NCBI GenBank assembly: GCA_020073365.1
Contig: JAIQFL010000035.1
Span: 1 to 48,972 of the forward strand
From: Terriglobia bacterium
GTDB lineage: Bacteria; Acidobacteriota; Terriglobia; Bryobacterales; Bryobacteraceae
Length of the DNA: 48,972 nucleotides
Reading direction: 5' to 3'
Below are positions 36,544 through 48,391 of this stretch, piece after piece. A program made the translations under genes and the position numbers. Position 1 is the stretch's first letter. Each line of letters begins with the position of its first letter. Under the pieces are notes generated by a model that did not search any database, was not told where the DNA came from, and saw only the letters and a list, made by a program, of their open reading frames with translations.

Positions 36544-37620
36544 ATGAACTCGACCATCGCTCGGCGCAGGGCACGTCTGGCGGCTGGATTCGCCGCGCAG
36601 GCCGCCGCGGCAACCTCATTGGCAGGAGAACACACGATCGCTGAGATGCGCTGGTTTCCCGTTCGGGAGCCCGTCTCCGGCAGCCGATATACTGTGCTGC
36701 GCGTCAAGACTCGTTCCGGGCTGACCGGCTGGGGCGAATGTGCACAGGTCGCAGCGCTGGATGCCATGGCTTTAGAGAAGGCCTGGGTCGGCAAACCGGC
36801 GACATTGTATGCGGCGATCGACCGGAATTCCCCTTTGGCCGGCGCGCTCGATATGGCGCTGCTGGATATCCTGGGGAAGGCTTGCGAGGCGCCGATCTAT
36901 CGCGTGCTAGGCGGACCCACACGCCACAAAGTCCGGGCATTCACCGAATCCGCGGCGCCTGCTTTCAGCGCAGTCGGAATCGCACTACCTCAGCCCGCCT
37001 CCCGCAACCAGGGCAAGGCGTTTCAGAATCAGGTGCAGGCGCTCATCCAACAACTGCCCGATGATCGCGATTTCGTATTGAGCGCTCACGGATCGCTCAC
37101 ACCCGGCGATGCGGCATCGGTTGCACAGACCGTCCAGAGCAGCCATCCGCTGTGGTTCGATGAGCCATGCGCCGTAGGGAACCGGGAAGTTCTGCGCAAG
37201 ATCTCCGGCGAGACGGTGACGCCGTTGGGCTTCGGGCGCGGCATCGGCGACGCGAGCTCGTTTCTGGAGTTGCTGCGCGAAGGACTGGTGGACGTTGTGC
37301 GGCCGGATATCGCGCGTTGGGGTATCTTCGGCGCGCGCGGCATCGCCGTTATGGCGGAGGCGTATTATGTAGCGATCGCCCCGCACCACGACGGCGGACC
37401 TGTGGCTACCGCTGCGGCGCTGCACCTCGCCGCCAGCGTGCCGAACTTCTTTATCCAGCATGTGCCGCTCCCGGACGATCCGCGGGACCGCGAGATGCGC
37501 GCCGCCATCGTGCCCGGTGGCCTGGAGACGCCTCGCGACGGTTTCCTTCAGCTTCCGCTGGGTCCGGGCCTGGGCATCGACGTGAATGAATCGGCACTGG
37601 AGAAATACCATGCGGCGTAG
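36544..37620 (+). CDS. Enolase-superfamily (mandelate racemase-like) protein with altered metal ligands
   Basis: Folds like mandelate racemase/muconate lactonising enzymes: N-terminal cap (YTVLRVKTRSGLTGWGEC, ALDMALLDILGKACEAPIYR) and barrel. The three magnesium ligands, normally Asp-Glu-Glu, are not all present. The first site reads VLSAHG with Ser180 where DAHG is usual. The second is kept (Glu207 in WFDEPC). The third reads PLGFGRGIG with Arg232 in place of the Glu of ATGE. A His remains in IAPHHDGGP. The N-terminus carries RRRARLAAGFAAQ, a Tat-like signal. ATG 36544 is the only good start; no ribosome site is visible. It overlaps the next gene by 11 bases, so the two are translated together. 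Probably non-catalytic or with a changed activity. Confidence 0.8.
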   Translation: MNSTIARRRARLAAGFAAQAAAATSLAGEHTIAEMRWFPVREPVSGSRYTVLRVKTRSGLTGWGECAQVAALDAMALEKAWVGKPATLYAAIDRNSPLAGALDMALLDILGKACEAPIYRVLGGPTRHKVRAFTESAAPAFSAVGIALPQPASRNQGKAFQNQVQALIQQLPDDRDFVLSAHGSLTPGDAASVAQTVQSSHPLWFDEPCAVGNREVLRKISGETVTPLGFGRGIGDASSFLELLREGLVDVVRPDIARWGIFGARGIAVMAEAYYVAIAPHHDGGPVATAAALHLAASVPNFFIQHVPLPDDPRDREMRAAIVPGGLETPRDGFLQLPLGPGLGIDVNESALEKYHAA

Positions 37621-38947
37621 ATCTTTTTTGGCAATAGGCGGCACCACCCTGGCACTCGCTCAGGATCGCGGCCGGAGACCCGTGATCCCCGAGTGCGGTT
37701 GTGCCTTTGCACCTCAGCCGCCGCAACGGGGCCCGGGCCAGGCAACGCTGGCCGGCTTCGAGCGTGTGCAGTCGAGACTCAAGGTCACTGGGATGAAGGT
37801 TTTCGGAGTCTCGCTGAACCGCACGTCGGACCGGCCATACGTGTTCGTCAAGATTGAAACGAACCAGGGCCTGGTGGGATGGGGCGAGGGCACGCTGGAA
37901 GGCAAGGCCGGCGCGACGATGGCGTGCGTCGAGGACTTCCGCGACTTCGTTGTGGGGGCGGACCCGATGCAGGTCGAGCACATCTGGCAATCGATGTACG
38001 TCCACAGCTTCTACCGCGCGGGACCGGTGATGGGTTCAGCGATATCGGCCATTGACCAAGCTCTGTGGGACATCCGGGGCAAGGCGCTGGGCGTGCCCGT
38101 GTACCGTCTTCTGGGCGGCCCGCTCGATCCCCGTGGGGTTCGCGGTTACTACCACGCCGATGGCGTGCGCACGCCGGATGCCCTGGCGAAGCTCCGCGAA
38201 ACCGCCATCCAGCAGGGTGTTTCGTGTTTTAAGACCGGGCTTCCGGCGTACTACGAATGGATCGAGACGCGCAAGAAAATCTCAACCGCGGTCAAGTCCA
38301 TGCAAATGCTGCGCGAGTCCCTCGGCCCGGATATTGACATCGCGGTGGACTTTCATGCCAAGACCAGTCCCAGCGTCGCTTCGATCCTGGTGAGAGAGGT
38401 AGAGCCGCTGAACCTGCTGTTCATCGAGGAGCCATGCCCGCCCGAGAACGTGCAGGCGATGGCCAGGATCGCGCGCCGCTCCACCACTCCCATTGCCACC
38501 GGGGAGCGACTCGTGGGCATCTTCGGCGTCCGTGAAATTTGCGAGATGGGGGTGGTGGATATCCTCCAGACCGATATCAATCACGTGGGCGGCATCACGG
38601 GACTTTGGAAGGTATCGCAAATGGCCGCCGCATCGGGGATCTCGATGGCGCCCCACGCGTGCGAAGGCCCGGTCGGAGGTCTGGCCACGCTGCACGTAAA
38701 TGCCGCCATGCAAAACTTTGTCGTGCAGGAGATCTGCGGTCAGATCCAGCCTGGCGCAACCGACAAGATCTGGGAGGAGTGGCTGGGATTCCCCGCCATG
38801 CGCATGGTGGACGGACGCTTCCCGCTGGCGCAAAAGCCAGGTCTGGGGTTCGAGCTTACCGAGGCGAGTCTGGCAAAGTACCCGTTTGCCGGGACTCGGC
38901 CGATGGCGCGCGTGTTTCACGAAGATGGATCGGTAGCGGAGTGGTAG
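37610..38947 (+). CDS. Enolase-superfamily dehydratase (galactonate-dehydratase-like)
   Basis: A complete mandelate racemase-family enzyme. Metal ligands Asp247 (AVDFHAK), Glu274 (FIEEPCPP) and Glu299 (ATGERL) are all present, and the base His349 lies in APHACEGP. The pattern VGWGEGTLEGK, YRAGPVMGSAISAIDQALWD and GGITGLWKVS is that of acid-sugar dehydratases such as D-galactonate dehydratase. It would turn an aldonic acid into a 2-keto-3-deoxy acid; arabinonate, xylonate, galactonate or fuconate are all possible. The N-terminus MRRRSFLAIGG looks like a short Tat signal, odd for a catabolic enzyme. It starts inside the end of the preceding gene (11-base overlap), so the catalytic and altered copies form a pair. 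Confidence 0.88.
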   Translation: MRRRSFLAIGGTTLALAQDRGRRPVIPECGCAFAPQPPQRGPGQATLAGFERVQSRLKVTGMKVFGVSLNRTSDRPYVFVKIETNQGLVGWGEGTLEGKAGATMACVEDFRDFVVGADPMQVEHIWQSMYVHSFYRAGPVMGSAISAIDQALWDIRGKALGVPVYRLLGGPLDPRGVRGYYHADGVRTPDALAKLRETAIQQGVSCFKTGLPAYYEWIETRKKISTAVKSMQMLRESLGPDIDIAVDFHAKTSPSVASILVREVEPLNLLFIEEPCPPENVQAMARIARRSTTPIATGERLVGIFGVREICEMGVVDILQTDINHVGGITGLWKVSQMAAASGISMAPHACEGPVGGLATLHVNAAMQNFVVQEICGQIQPGATDKIWEEWLGFPAMRMVDGRFPLAQKPGLGFELTEASLAKYPFAGTRPMARVFHEDGSVAEW

Positions 38948-38962
38948 TGATAGACCACTCCG
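38937..38962. terminator. Bidirectional stem-loop between convergent genes
   Basis: CGGAGTGGT (38937-38945) and ACCACTCCG (38954-38962) form a perfect 9-bp stem with an 8-base loop. It overlaps the stop of the dehydratase gene and lies 37 bases before the stop of the opposing esterase gene. No T-run. Confidence 0.6.
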
Positions 38963-38998
38963 CCATGGCGGGCGAAACCGCCTGCCCCACCCACATTA

Positions 38999-41297
<2,299 letters not shown>

Positions 41298-41316
41298 AGA
41301 TTGCACTCTCCCATAA

Positions 41317-43561
41317 CTACTGATTGACAGCCGGCATGTTCGCAGCCGCTGCTGGCTTGGTGGATAGCCTCTTGAACAGCGCGGGGTCGTACTCCTCCAG
41401 TCCCGTTATTCCGTAGAGGTGGTTCGCGGAAACCCACGGCAGCCAGAACCGGTGTCCGCCCACGCCTCGCGAGGAGCCCGGGCCCATGCGCCACCCCTCC
41501 TGCTGCCAGCCGATGCCTTTCACATCGTACGGGCGGCCCGGAAGAGCGACCATGGATTTCGTGTCATGCAACAGGACGCGAGCGACGTCGAGGTAATGCT
41601 CGTCTTTCGTCAGGTTGTACAGCTTGGCGTAGGAGGGCACGGCCCAATCCAGATATTCATCGACGCCGCCGGAGACGGCCGCCGTGATACCCTGTACCCC
41701 AACCGTCGGCACGCCTTTCTTATAGTGAAGCTTCGCATCGTCCGCGTCGGGTGGCATCGGCACGTTCCAGATCCAGATCCAGCTTTCGGCGAAGTCCGCA
41801 GCGGCCTTGGCGCGCTCCAGCCACTTGGAATCCCTGGTGGCGTCAAAGAGACTCAGGTATGCTTCCATGCTGAGCATCCCGGCTTCTTTGTCTGTGATAT
41901 TCGGATTGTCGATGGCGCCGCCAATAAATACGCCCCGCGTCCCCCAGTTCGACCAGACGTATTCCGCCGCTCGGATCGCCGACGCTTGGTATTTCGAGTC
42001 GCCGGTCTCTTCGCTCATTACGACTAGCAACGGCACGGGGTTGTAGCTCGTCGTTCCCGCCGGCTCCGCGACCTCATTGCTTCCACGCTTCCAGCGCCGC
42101 GGAAACGAGCCGTCCGCTCTCTGTTGTTGCACCAGCCAATCCAGGTACTGCTTCACCCAGTTGAACCATTCCGGATGCTGCCGACCCTGGGCGCGCTCGC
42201 GGCGGTAGGCGCGCATGAGCACGCGCATGTCTTCGGTGGCGTTGCGCAGCCAGGGAGCCAGCCAATCGTGCTCCGGCTCCCACGGTTTCCCAGTTTTGAG
42301 GTCGTAGCCGGTCCCTTGAAGCGGCACGGTCGGAAGAGCCTGGATCAACGACGCGATGATCGCAAGACCGGTTTGGCGCATCTTCTGCCCACGCTCGGTC
42401 GGATCGCGATCGCCCTCGCGCAGCAACTCGTCCGCGCATTCGATGTTCTTGCCCACAAAACCCATCGCTACCATCGACCAGTTCCATTGCAGTTCGTCGG
42501 ACATCGTGTTGAGAACGAACGGAATGGCAGTCCGGCCGTCGATTGTGCGGGCTTGGGCCTCCAAGTGGTCCAATAACACGCGGCGCATCTGTTCGACGTC
42601 GATGTAATTCACCTGCGGCTTCAGCGTGTTCCACGCCCACCGCCAGGCCTCTCTGGTCACGTCCCGGAACGATTCGTTCTGCCCGAAGCGAAAACTCACC
42701 TGGTAGCTGTGCGCGACGCCCGAAGCGATCGGGTGATAGCGCCGAATCGAACGGACTGCCGCGGGCGCTCCGCGGCCGCCCGCGTATCCCGTGGTCGAAC
42801 CGGGAAACCAGAAGCCGAACTCGATGGGGCCCTCGTCCGCCTGCCGGGCGCCGAGCGCGCCGAACTGAAATCGCGCGTCGGTCAATCACGGCCTTTGCCG
42901 GCGATTCTTCCACCGTCGTATCGCCGCGCGGCGCGGGGTCCAGCACCGCGACGGAGGCGCCGTTGTTAAACGACAAAGCGAACAGAGGCGCCGGAAGCAC
43001 GTCCTCGCGCATATTGAGACGCCGGGCATCGTGATTCAGCTTTCCGCCCGGCGAGCGGTCGCCATCATAAGTGGGATCGCCGTACAGCGCGGCGGGAGCC
43101 AGGTAATTCACGTCCGGCCAGCTCACGGCGGGGTCGACTGTGAGCATCACGGATGAGCAGAAGCCACCCGGCGCACTGCCTGTCACTGTCACCGTCCGGC
43201 GCACCGATAGAACCGGCCCAGTCAGGTTCCAGCGGTCGTTTACATGGAACACGACGCCTTGGCCGTACGCGATTTCGGCGCGTGCGTCCAATCCGGCGGC
43301 TGTCTTCTGTACGGTCTTATAGCCGGCTGAGACCTGGCGTATATCTTCATCCGCCCGGTAGATTTCCAGCTTCGCGGGTTCGGGTTGCAGGATGCGCGGC
43401 GCCGCGCCTCCCGAGACTTCGATGCCCCAGCCGTTCGTGGAACGAGTGAAGGAGACCGCCGCGCCTGTTTGCAGCCGGCCAAGATTCAAGCGGGCGGCCG
43501 ATTGCGCGAACAGAGCCGATGCGCCCATCGATAGCCCCAGCAGCAGGCATCTCCAGAACAC
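41317..43561 (-). pseudogene. Large secreted protein, probable (alpha/alpha) toroid glycosidase or lyase, one frameshift
   Basis: GTG 43561 is well supported (AGGAGG 7 bases upstream) and opens a signal peptide (CLLLGLSMGASALFAQ). The first 230 residues look like a beta-sandwich (SFTRSTNGWGIEVSGG, GGFCSSVMLTVDPAVSWP). Near 42890 the frame shifts from AVIDRR into TDARFQFGALGARQ, and the rest is helical with aromatic-rich repeats (SFRFGQNESFRDVTREAWRW, SYNPVPLLVVMSEETGDSKY, FAESWIWIWNVPMP, GIGWQQEGWRMGPGS, HRFWLPWVSANHLYGITG). This suggests an (alpha/alpha) barrel as in GH88/GH105/GH127 and some lyases, but I cannot assign a family. About 748 residues when joined. Divergent from GH54, with an operator between them. 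Confidence 0.7.
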
Positions 43562-43599
43562 GTTTCTTCCTCCTTATTGCGGCTTCGCGAATGATTCTG

Positions 43600-43613
43600 A
43601 GTAAACGCTTGCA
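43600..43613 (-). promoter_or_regulatory. LacI-family-type operator (TGCAAGCGTTTACT on the minus strand)
   Basis: Differs from the 22544 site at the variable position and at the last base. Lies 39 bases upstream of the GTG of the 41317-43561 gene, where it could cover that promoter. Confidence 0.55.
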
Positions 43614-43709
43614 GAGCTCTAAGTCCTAAACTATAGCGCGGTGCGGTCCGAATTCCAAGATGGCCTTCGGACGTTCCGGCCGATTCATCAACCGTTTTGC
43701 GTCCGGCTC

Positions 43710-43723
43710 CGCAAGCGATTACA
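43710..43723 (+). promoter_or_regulatory. LacI-family-type operator (CGCAAGCGATTACA) just before GH54
   Basis: Differs from the 22544 site at the first and the variable position. It abuts the GH54 ATG at 43724. Centre-to-centre distance to the 43600 site is 110 bp, close to whole helical turns, so the two could be bridged by one tetramer. Confidence 0.5.
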
Positions 43724-46700
43724 ATGCATACTCGGATGAACATAAGAACGGGAGTCATTGGAGTACTGAGGCTCGCGCTGGCGCTCATGCCGGTTGGCGC
43801 CACTTTGACCATGGCTGTGCCTGCTGCGGTCTCTCCACCCCGGCAACCCGGCCCGTGCGACATCTATGGCGCGGCGGGCACGCCCTGTGTGGCCGCCCAC
43901 AGCACCACGCGCGCGCTGTACGCCTCCTACAGAGGTGCGCTTTACCAGGTCACGCGCCAGTCGGACGCCAAACCGTTGGATATCGGCCTCGATGCGGGCG
44001 GATACGCCGATGCGGCCGCGCAGGACGCGTTCTGCGCCAAAGCAATCTGCATCATCAACCTCATCTACGACCAGTCCGGCAGGGGGAACCATCTCTACCA
44101 GGCGCCTCCAGGAACATTCAGGGGCCCGGCGAAGGGCGGATTCGACACGCAGCCGATCGCGGATATGGCGCCCATTACGATCGGCGGCCGCAAGGCATAC
44201 GGCGTCTACATCATGCCGGGTATGGGCTTCCGCAATAACAATGCCACTGGCATAGCGATCAACGACGAGCCCGAAGGTATTTACTACGTAATCGACAGCA
44301 CGCATTACGACAGCGGCTGCTGCTTCGATTACGGAAACTCCTCGACGAACGGCCGCGCTGTCGGTACCGGCACTATGGAAACCACCTACTTCGGCACCGC
44401 CACCGCCTGGGGCAGCGGCAACGGCCCCGGTCCGTGGATCATGTCCGACATGGAAGCCGGCCTGTTTTCCGGATACAACGCGAAGCAAAATGCGGCCGAC
44501 CCGACCATCGATTCGTGGCGCTTCGTTACGGCTGTAGTCGATGGCGGCGGGGGCAACAAGTGGGATCTCCGGGGCGGCAATGCGCAGAAGGGCGGCCTGA
44601 CGACCTTCTACAGCGGAATTCGTCCCGGCTCGCAGACCAACAACGCCTACTTTCCGATGCACAAACAGGGCGCCATACTCCTGGGCACCGGAGGCGACAA
44701 CGGCAACGGTTCATCCGGCACCTTCTACGAGGGCGTGATGACCACCGGATATCCGACGGAAGCCACCACGGATGCCGTGCAGGCCAATATCGTGGCTGCC
44801 CGGTACGACGTGCTGCGGGTGAGTATGTCGCGCGTCAGTGCGTTCACGCCGGGATCGACGCAGGTCGTGAGCATTACGTTCACCAACACGACGGGGTCGG
44901 CCGCGGCGGACGTCAAGCTGAGCATCTCCGTGCCTGCGGGCTGGACGGCTGGGGCTCCACACGCTATTGCAGGCGTGGTCGGGCCGGGCGCGAGCGTGAA
45001 CGCGACGTTCAAGGTCGTCGCGCCGGCGGCGGCCGGCGCCGGTTTCCTGGCGGGCAAGGCCGAGTGGACAACCCCGACGACCCGCAGGAAGAAATTCGAG
45101 ACAACCACCGCGAGGGTGCGGAACGTCCTCCCGATCAAGATCAACGAGGTTCGCTTCAGTGCAGGCGGCAACTCGACAAACCAGTTCGTCGAGCTCTACA
45201 ACCCTTCCGCCAACGCCGTCGATCTCTCCAACTGGGCCCTGATCCACGCCCAGAGCCAATGGGCTCCCGTCAGACTGGCGACGATCCCGGCCGGGACGAA
45301 GCTCGCGGCTGGTGGCTTCTACCTGCTCGGCCTCTCTAGTTCGGGGCTGGCAGCCCCCACAAGCCCGGGCGAGGCCACCATCAACGTAAGGAGCACCGCC
45401 GGCTTCGCGCAAGGCCAGAAGATCGACATCGAGGGCGAGACCCGCGCGATCGTGAGAGTCGGGACGGCGGCCGCGCCCATGACCACGCTGTTCGTTCCCG
45501 TGTCAACGGGGCCATGGATTACGATCCCCGCCGGGTCGACCAATCTCCCCGTCACGAGCGCCGCCGGCTTCGAAGCCGGTCAGAAGATCGGCATCGATAT
45601 CGGCGGCAGCTATGAGTGGGCCACGGTTACCGCGGTGGGCAAGGCGGCGACGCAAACCACTCTCGCGGCGGCGGCGGTCGCGGGTGCGACCAACATCAAA
45701 GTCGTGGCCGTCTCCAATATCATGGAGGGCGACACGCTGACGGTGGGCACCGGCGGACGCAAGGAACTGGTCAAGGTCGCGAGCGTCGGCGGGGCGCCCC
45801 CGGGACCGGGCGCGAACGGCACGGGCGTCAACCTGGCCGCCCCGCTCAGGTTCGATCATACGCCGGGCGTGGACGTATCCGATCCGGGGACCGGGATCAG
45901 TTTCTCGCCGGCCACGAAATTCGCGCACATGAGCGGAGACGCCGTGCAGGCGTTGGGCAGCGGCATCGCGCTCGACAGCCCGCTGGCTAAGAGCCACGCG
46001 TATGGCGCGCCCGTGCTGAACCCCTCGGACGCGACCGAAGGTTACCACGGTCCGCCGGCGCCCAACCAATGGTTCGGAGGCCCGCTCTCCACGAGCGCCG
46101 GCTCGATCGCGTTGCTGGACGCTGGCGCATTGGCGGTAGTCGACGCCATCGTCTATGGGTCCCAGCAGAGCAATTCGAGCGGCAACGGAACCATCGCCAG
46201 CCCCGAGATTGCCACGCTTGAGGCTGACCAGGGCCAGGGTGGCTGCATCGTAGTAGTACCCGGTGCGGGCAGAGGCCCCGTACCGGTCGACGCATCCAAC
46301 CGAAGTGTGGGCCGATTTCCGGACGGCGCCGATACCGATAGTCTCTGTCACGATTTCCAGATACAGCCCGCTACCACGCTGCCAGTCGGTTCGCCCGTGG
46401 GCGCGACCAATGTCAAAGTCGCCAGCGTGGCGGGCTTCGACGCCGGCCAGACCATCACGATCGATACGGGCGCCAACCTCGAGACCGCCGTCATCGCGAT
46501 GGTCGGAACGGCCGGCGCCACCACGGCCGGCGCTGCCATTGACGTGGGCGCCACCTTGATTGCAGTCGCGAATACGACAGGGTTTTCCGCGGGCCAGACC
46601 ATAACCGTAGACAGCGGCGCAAGTCAGGAGACGGCGGTAGTCGTTTCGGCCAGCGGAGGCCGAGGCGGCGCCAGAATCACACTGGCTGCGCCGCTCACTC

Positions 46701-46843
46701 GGGCGCACGCGGCCGGTTCACAGGTCTCCGGCTCGGGGGTGGCCCTCACCGCTGCGTTGAGCCTGGCGCATGCCAGCGGGACACCGGTCGCCAGCAGCGT
46801 TCCTACCCCCGGGGCGCCCAACAAGTATTACCCGAGACGTTAG
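43724..46843 (+). CDS. Multidomain GH54 alpha-L-arabinofuranosidase (AbfB-type)
   Basis: After a signal peptide (GVIGVLRLALALMPVGATL) comes a full GH54 catalytic domain: GPCDIYGAAGTPCVAAHSTT, IIYDQSGRGN-like stretch, the vicinal cysteines of SGCCFDYGN, Glu244 in IMSDMEAGLFSG and Asp325 in GTGGDNGNGS, which match the nucleophile and acid of Aspergillus AkAbfB. No AbfB arabinose-binding domain follows. Instead there is a NEW3-like beta-sandwich (DVKLSISVPAGWTAG), a lamin-tail-like domain (IKINEVRF, QFVELYNPSANAVDLSNWAL), and repeated modules with GQKIDIEG / GQTITIDTG cores in the C-terminal half. GH54 is best known from fungi. ATG 43736 is an alternative start; neither has a clear ribosome site. 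Intact, about 1,040 residues. Cell-surface action is likely. Confidence 0.88.
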   Translation: MHTRMNIRTGVIGVLRLALALMPVGATLTMAVPAAVSPPRQPGPCDIYGAAGTPCVAAHSTTRALYASYRGALYQVTRQSDAKPLDIGLDAGGYADAAAQDAFCAKAICIINLIYDQSGRGNHLYQAPPGTFRGPAKGGFDTQPIADMAPITIGGRKAYGVYIMPGMGFRNNNATGIAINDEPEGIYYVIDSTHYDSGCCFDYGNSSTNGRAVGTGTMETTYFGTATAWGSGNGPGPWIMSDMEAGLFSGYNAKQNAADPTIDSWRFVTAVVDGGGGNKWDLRGGNAQKGGLTTFYSGIRPGSQTNNAYFPMHKQGAILLGTGGDNGNGSSGTFYEGVMTTGYPTEATTDAVQANIVAARYDVLRVSMSRVSAFTPGSTQVVSITFTNTTGSAAADVKLSISVPAGWTAGAPHAIAGVVGPGASVNATFKVVAPAAAGAGFLAGKAEWTTPTTRRKKFETTTARVRNVLPIKINEVRFSAGGNSTNQFVELYNPSANAVDLSNWALIHAQSQWAPVRLATIPAGTKLAAGGFYLLGLSSSGLAAPTSPGEATINVRSTAGFAQGQKIDIEGETRAIVRVGTAAAPMTTLFVPVSTGPWITIPAGSTNLPVTSAAGFEAGQKIGIDIGGSYEWATVTAVGKAATQTTLAAAAVAGATNIKVVAVSNIMEGDTLTVGTGGRKELVKVASVGGAPPGPGANGTGVNLAAPLRFDHTPGVDVSDPGTGISFSPATKFAHMSGDAVQALGSGIALDSPLAKSHAYGAPVLNPSDATEGYHGPPAPNQWFGGPLSTSAGSIALLDAGALAVVDAIVYGSQQSNSSGNGTIASPEIATLEADQGQGGCIVVVPGAGRGPVPVDASNRSVGRFPDGADTDSLCHDFQIQPATTLPVGSPVGATNVKVASVAGFDAGQTITIDTGANLETAVIAMVGTAGATTAGAAIDVGATLIAVANTTGFSAGQTITVDSGASQETAVVVSASGGRGGARITLAAPLTRAHAAGSQVSGSGVALTAALSLAHASGTPVASSVPTPGAPNKYYPRR

Positions 46844-46887
46844 GGAATGTGCTTATGAGGAATCGACGACATTGGGAGAAGCGATAT

Positions 46888-48300
46888 ATGAGACGAGCCT
46901 GTTGTTTTGCATTGTTCACCGCCATTTTGGCGAGCGGAGCCGGTCTGGCTCAGACCCAAAAGGTCTCGAAGGGTTCCAAGCCTGCCGCCCGGCAGGAATT
47001 GGCCCCTCCGCCGGTGGCGACAGCCGGCGCGGCTGCCGGAACGGCGCATCCTTCACCTTACAATTTCCCCGGCGTTCAGTTCCCGCGGATTGAGGCCGAC
47101 AACCGGGTGAGCTTCAGTTTCACCGCCCCCAACGCGCAGAAGGTGCAGGTCGGGTTGGTCACTCCCGGGCAGAATTCGCTGCAGCCTCTCCCCGTTGACA
47201 TGGTCAAAGGGCCCGATGGCGTGTGGACCTATACGACCACCGCGCCCCAAAGCCCCGGCTACCACAACTACTGGATGTTTGTCGACGGCGCAGCCGTGCT
47301 GGACCCCGGCACGCAGGCCTTCATCGGTTATGGCCACATGTGCAATGGCTTTGAAGTCCCCGAGCCGGGCGTGGACTGGTACGACCTGAAGGACGTCCCG
47401 CACGGCAGCGTGCGCATCGAGAACTACTTCGCCGCCAGCACCAAGTCCTGGCGCCACATTTTCGTCTACACGCCGCCTGGCTATGATGCCAATCTCAAGG
47501 TTCGCTACCCGGTTCTGTATCTGCAGCACGGCGGCGGCGAGGATGAGCGGGTGTGGCTCGAAATGGGCCGGACCAACGTAATCCTCGACAACCTGCTTGC
47601 CACCGGCAAAGTGAAGCCCATGCTCGTAGTCATGGAGACCAGCGCCACCGGTGCGCCGGACTCCCCTGGCGGCAGGCCCGGCATGGACGGAGTCCCTCCC
47701 GCCGGTGGCGCCGGACGTGGACGGGGCGCGGCTCCCGGCGCTGGAGCTCCTGGCGCCCCGGTTACGGGACGTGGTCCGGCCGGCCCTCCCGGCGGACCCT
47801 ACGGCCAGATCATGATCAACGATTTGATTCCGTGGGTCGATCGCCACTTCCGCACGCTCGCCGACAAGGACCACCGCGCCATGGCCGGCCTTTCCATGGG
47901 TGGTGGGCAGACCGCAACCATCACGATGGTCAATCTGGATAAGTTCTCCTACATCGGTTTGTTCAGCGGCGGCGCAGCGCTCGGCTTCGGGGGCCGCGGG
48001 CGTGGCGGCGCCGCGCCGGCGGCTACCCCGCCGCCCATCCCCGCAGCGTTGGACCTCAAGACCATTTACAGCGGCGCTATGGCCGATCCCGCGGAATTCA
48101 ACCGCAAGGTTAGAGTCCTCTTCATGAGTTTCGGCACGGAGCCCCCTCTCGAGAACCCCGAAGGCTTGAAGAGACATCAGGAACAGCTCATCGCCGCAGG
48201 CATCGCAAACAGCTACGTCTACCTTTCTCCCGGCACCACGCACGAATGGCAGACCTGGAGAAGGAGCCTGTATACGTTCGCTCAACTTTTGTTCAAGTGA
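46888..48300 (+). CDS. Secreted CE1-family esterase with N-terminal E-set domain
   Basis: ATG 46888 (GGGAGAA upstream) with signal peptide (RRACCFALFTAILASGAGLA); a longer frame begins at 46849. The E-set domain is near 70-155 (VSFSFTAPNAQKVQVGLVTP), then the hydrolase domain (HIFVYTPPGYDANLKVRYPV). Nucleophile Ser336 lies in MAGLSMGGGQT and His452 in GTTHEWQTWRR. A Gly/Pro/Ala insert (about 262-300) precedes the nucleophile. The layout is that of the 286-1569 gene, and the two are clear paralogues with moderate identity. Probably removes feruloyl or acetyl groups so that GH54 and GH10 can act. It follows GH54 by 44 bases, so co-transcription is likely. Confidence 0.9.
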   Translation: MRRACCFALFTAILASGAGLAQTQKVSKGSKPAARQELAPPPVATAGAAAGTAHPSPYNFPGVQFPRIEADNRVSFSFTAPNAQKVQVGLVTPGQNSLQPLPVDMVKGPDGVWTYTTTAPQSPGYHNYWMFVDGAAVLDPGTQAFIGYGHMCNGFEVPEPGVDWYDLKDVPHGSVRIENYFAASTKSWRHIFVYTPPGYDANLKVRYPVLYLQHGGGEDERVWLEMGRTNVILDNLLATGKVKPMLVVMETSATGAPDSPGGRPGMDGVPPAGGAGRGRGAAPGAGAPGAPVTGRGPAGPPGGPYGQIMINDLIPWVDRHFRTLADKDHRAMAGLSMGGGQTATITMVNLDKFSYIGLFSGGAALGFGGRGRGGAAPAATPPPIPAALDLKTIYSGAMADPAEFNRKVRVLFMSFGTEPPLENPEGLKRHQEQLIAAGIANSYVYLSPGTTHEWQTWRRSLYTFAQLLFK

Positions 48301-48391
48301 GGCTTTGCAGCCATCCTGTGAGTTGCGCCTCCCGCCGATGGAGCGCGTTTATCGCAGGTGCCGGATTCCGCGATTACGGAGGTCTACGGGT

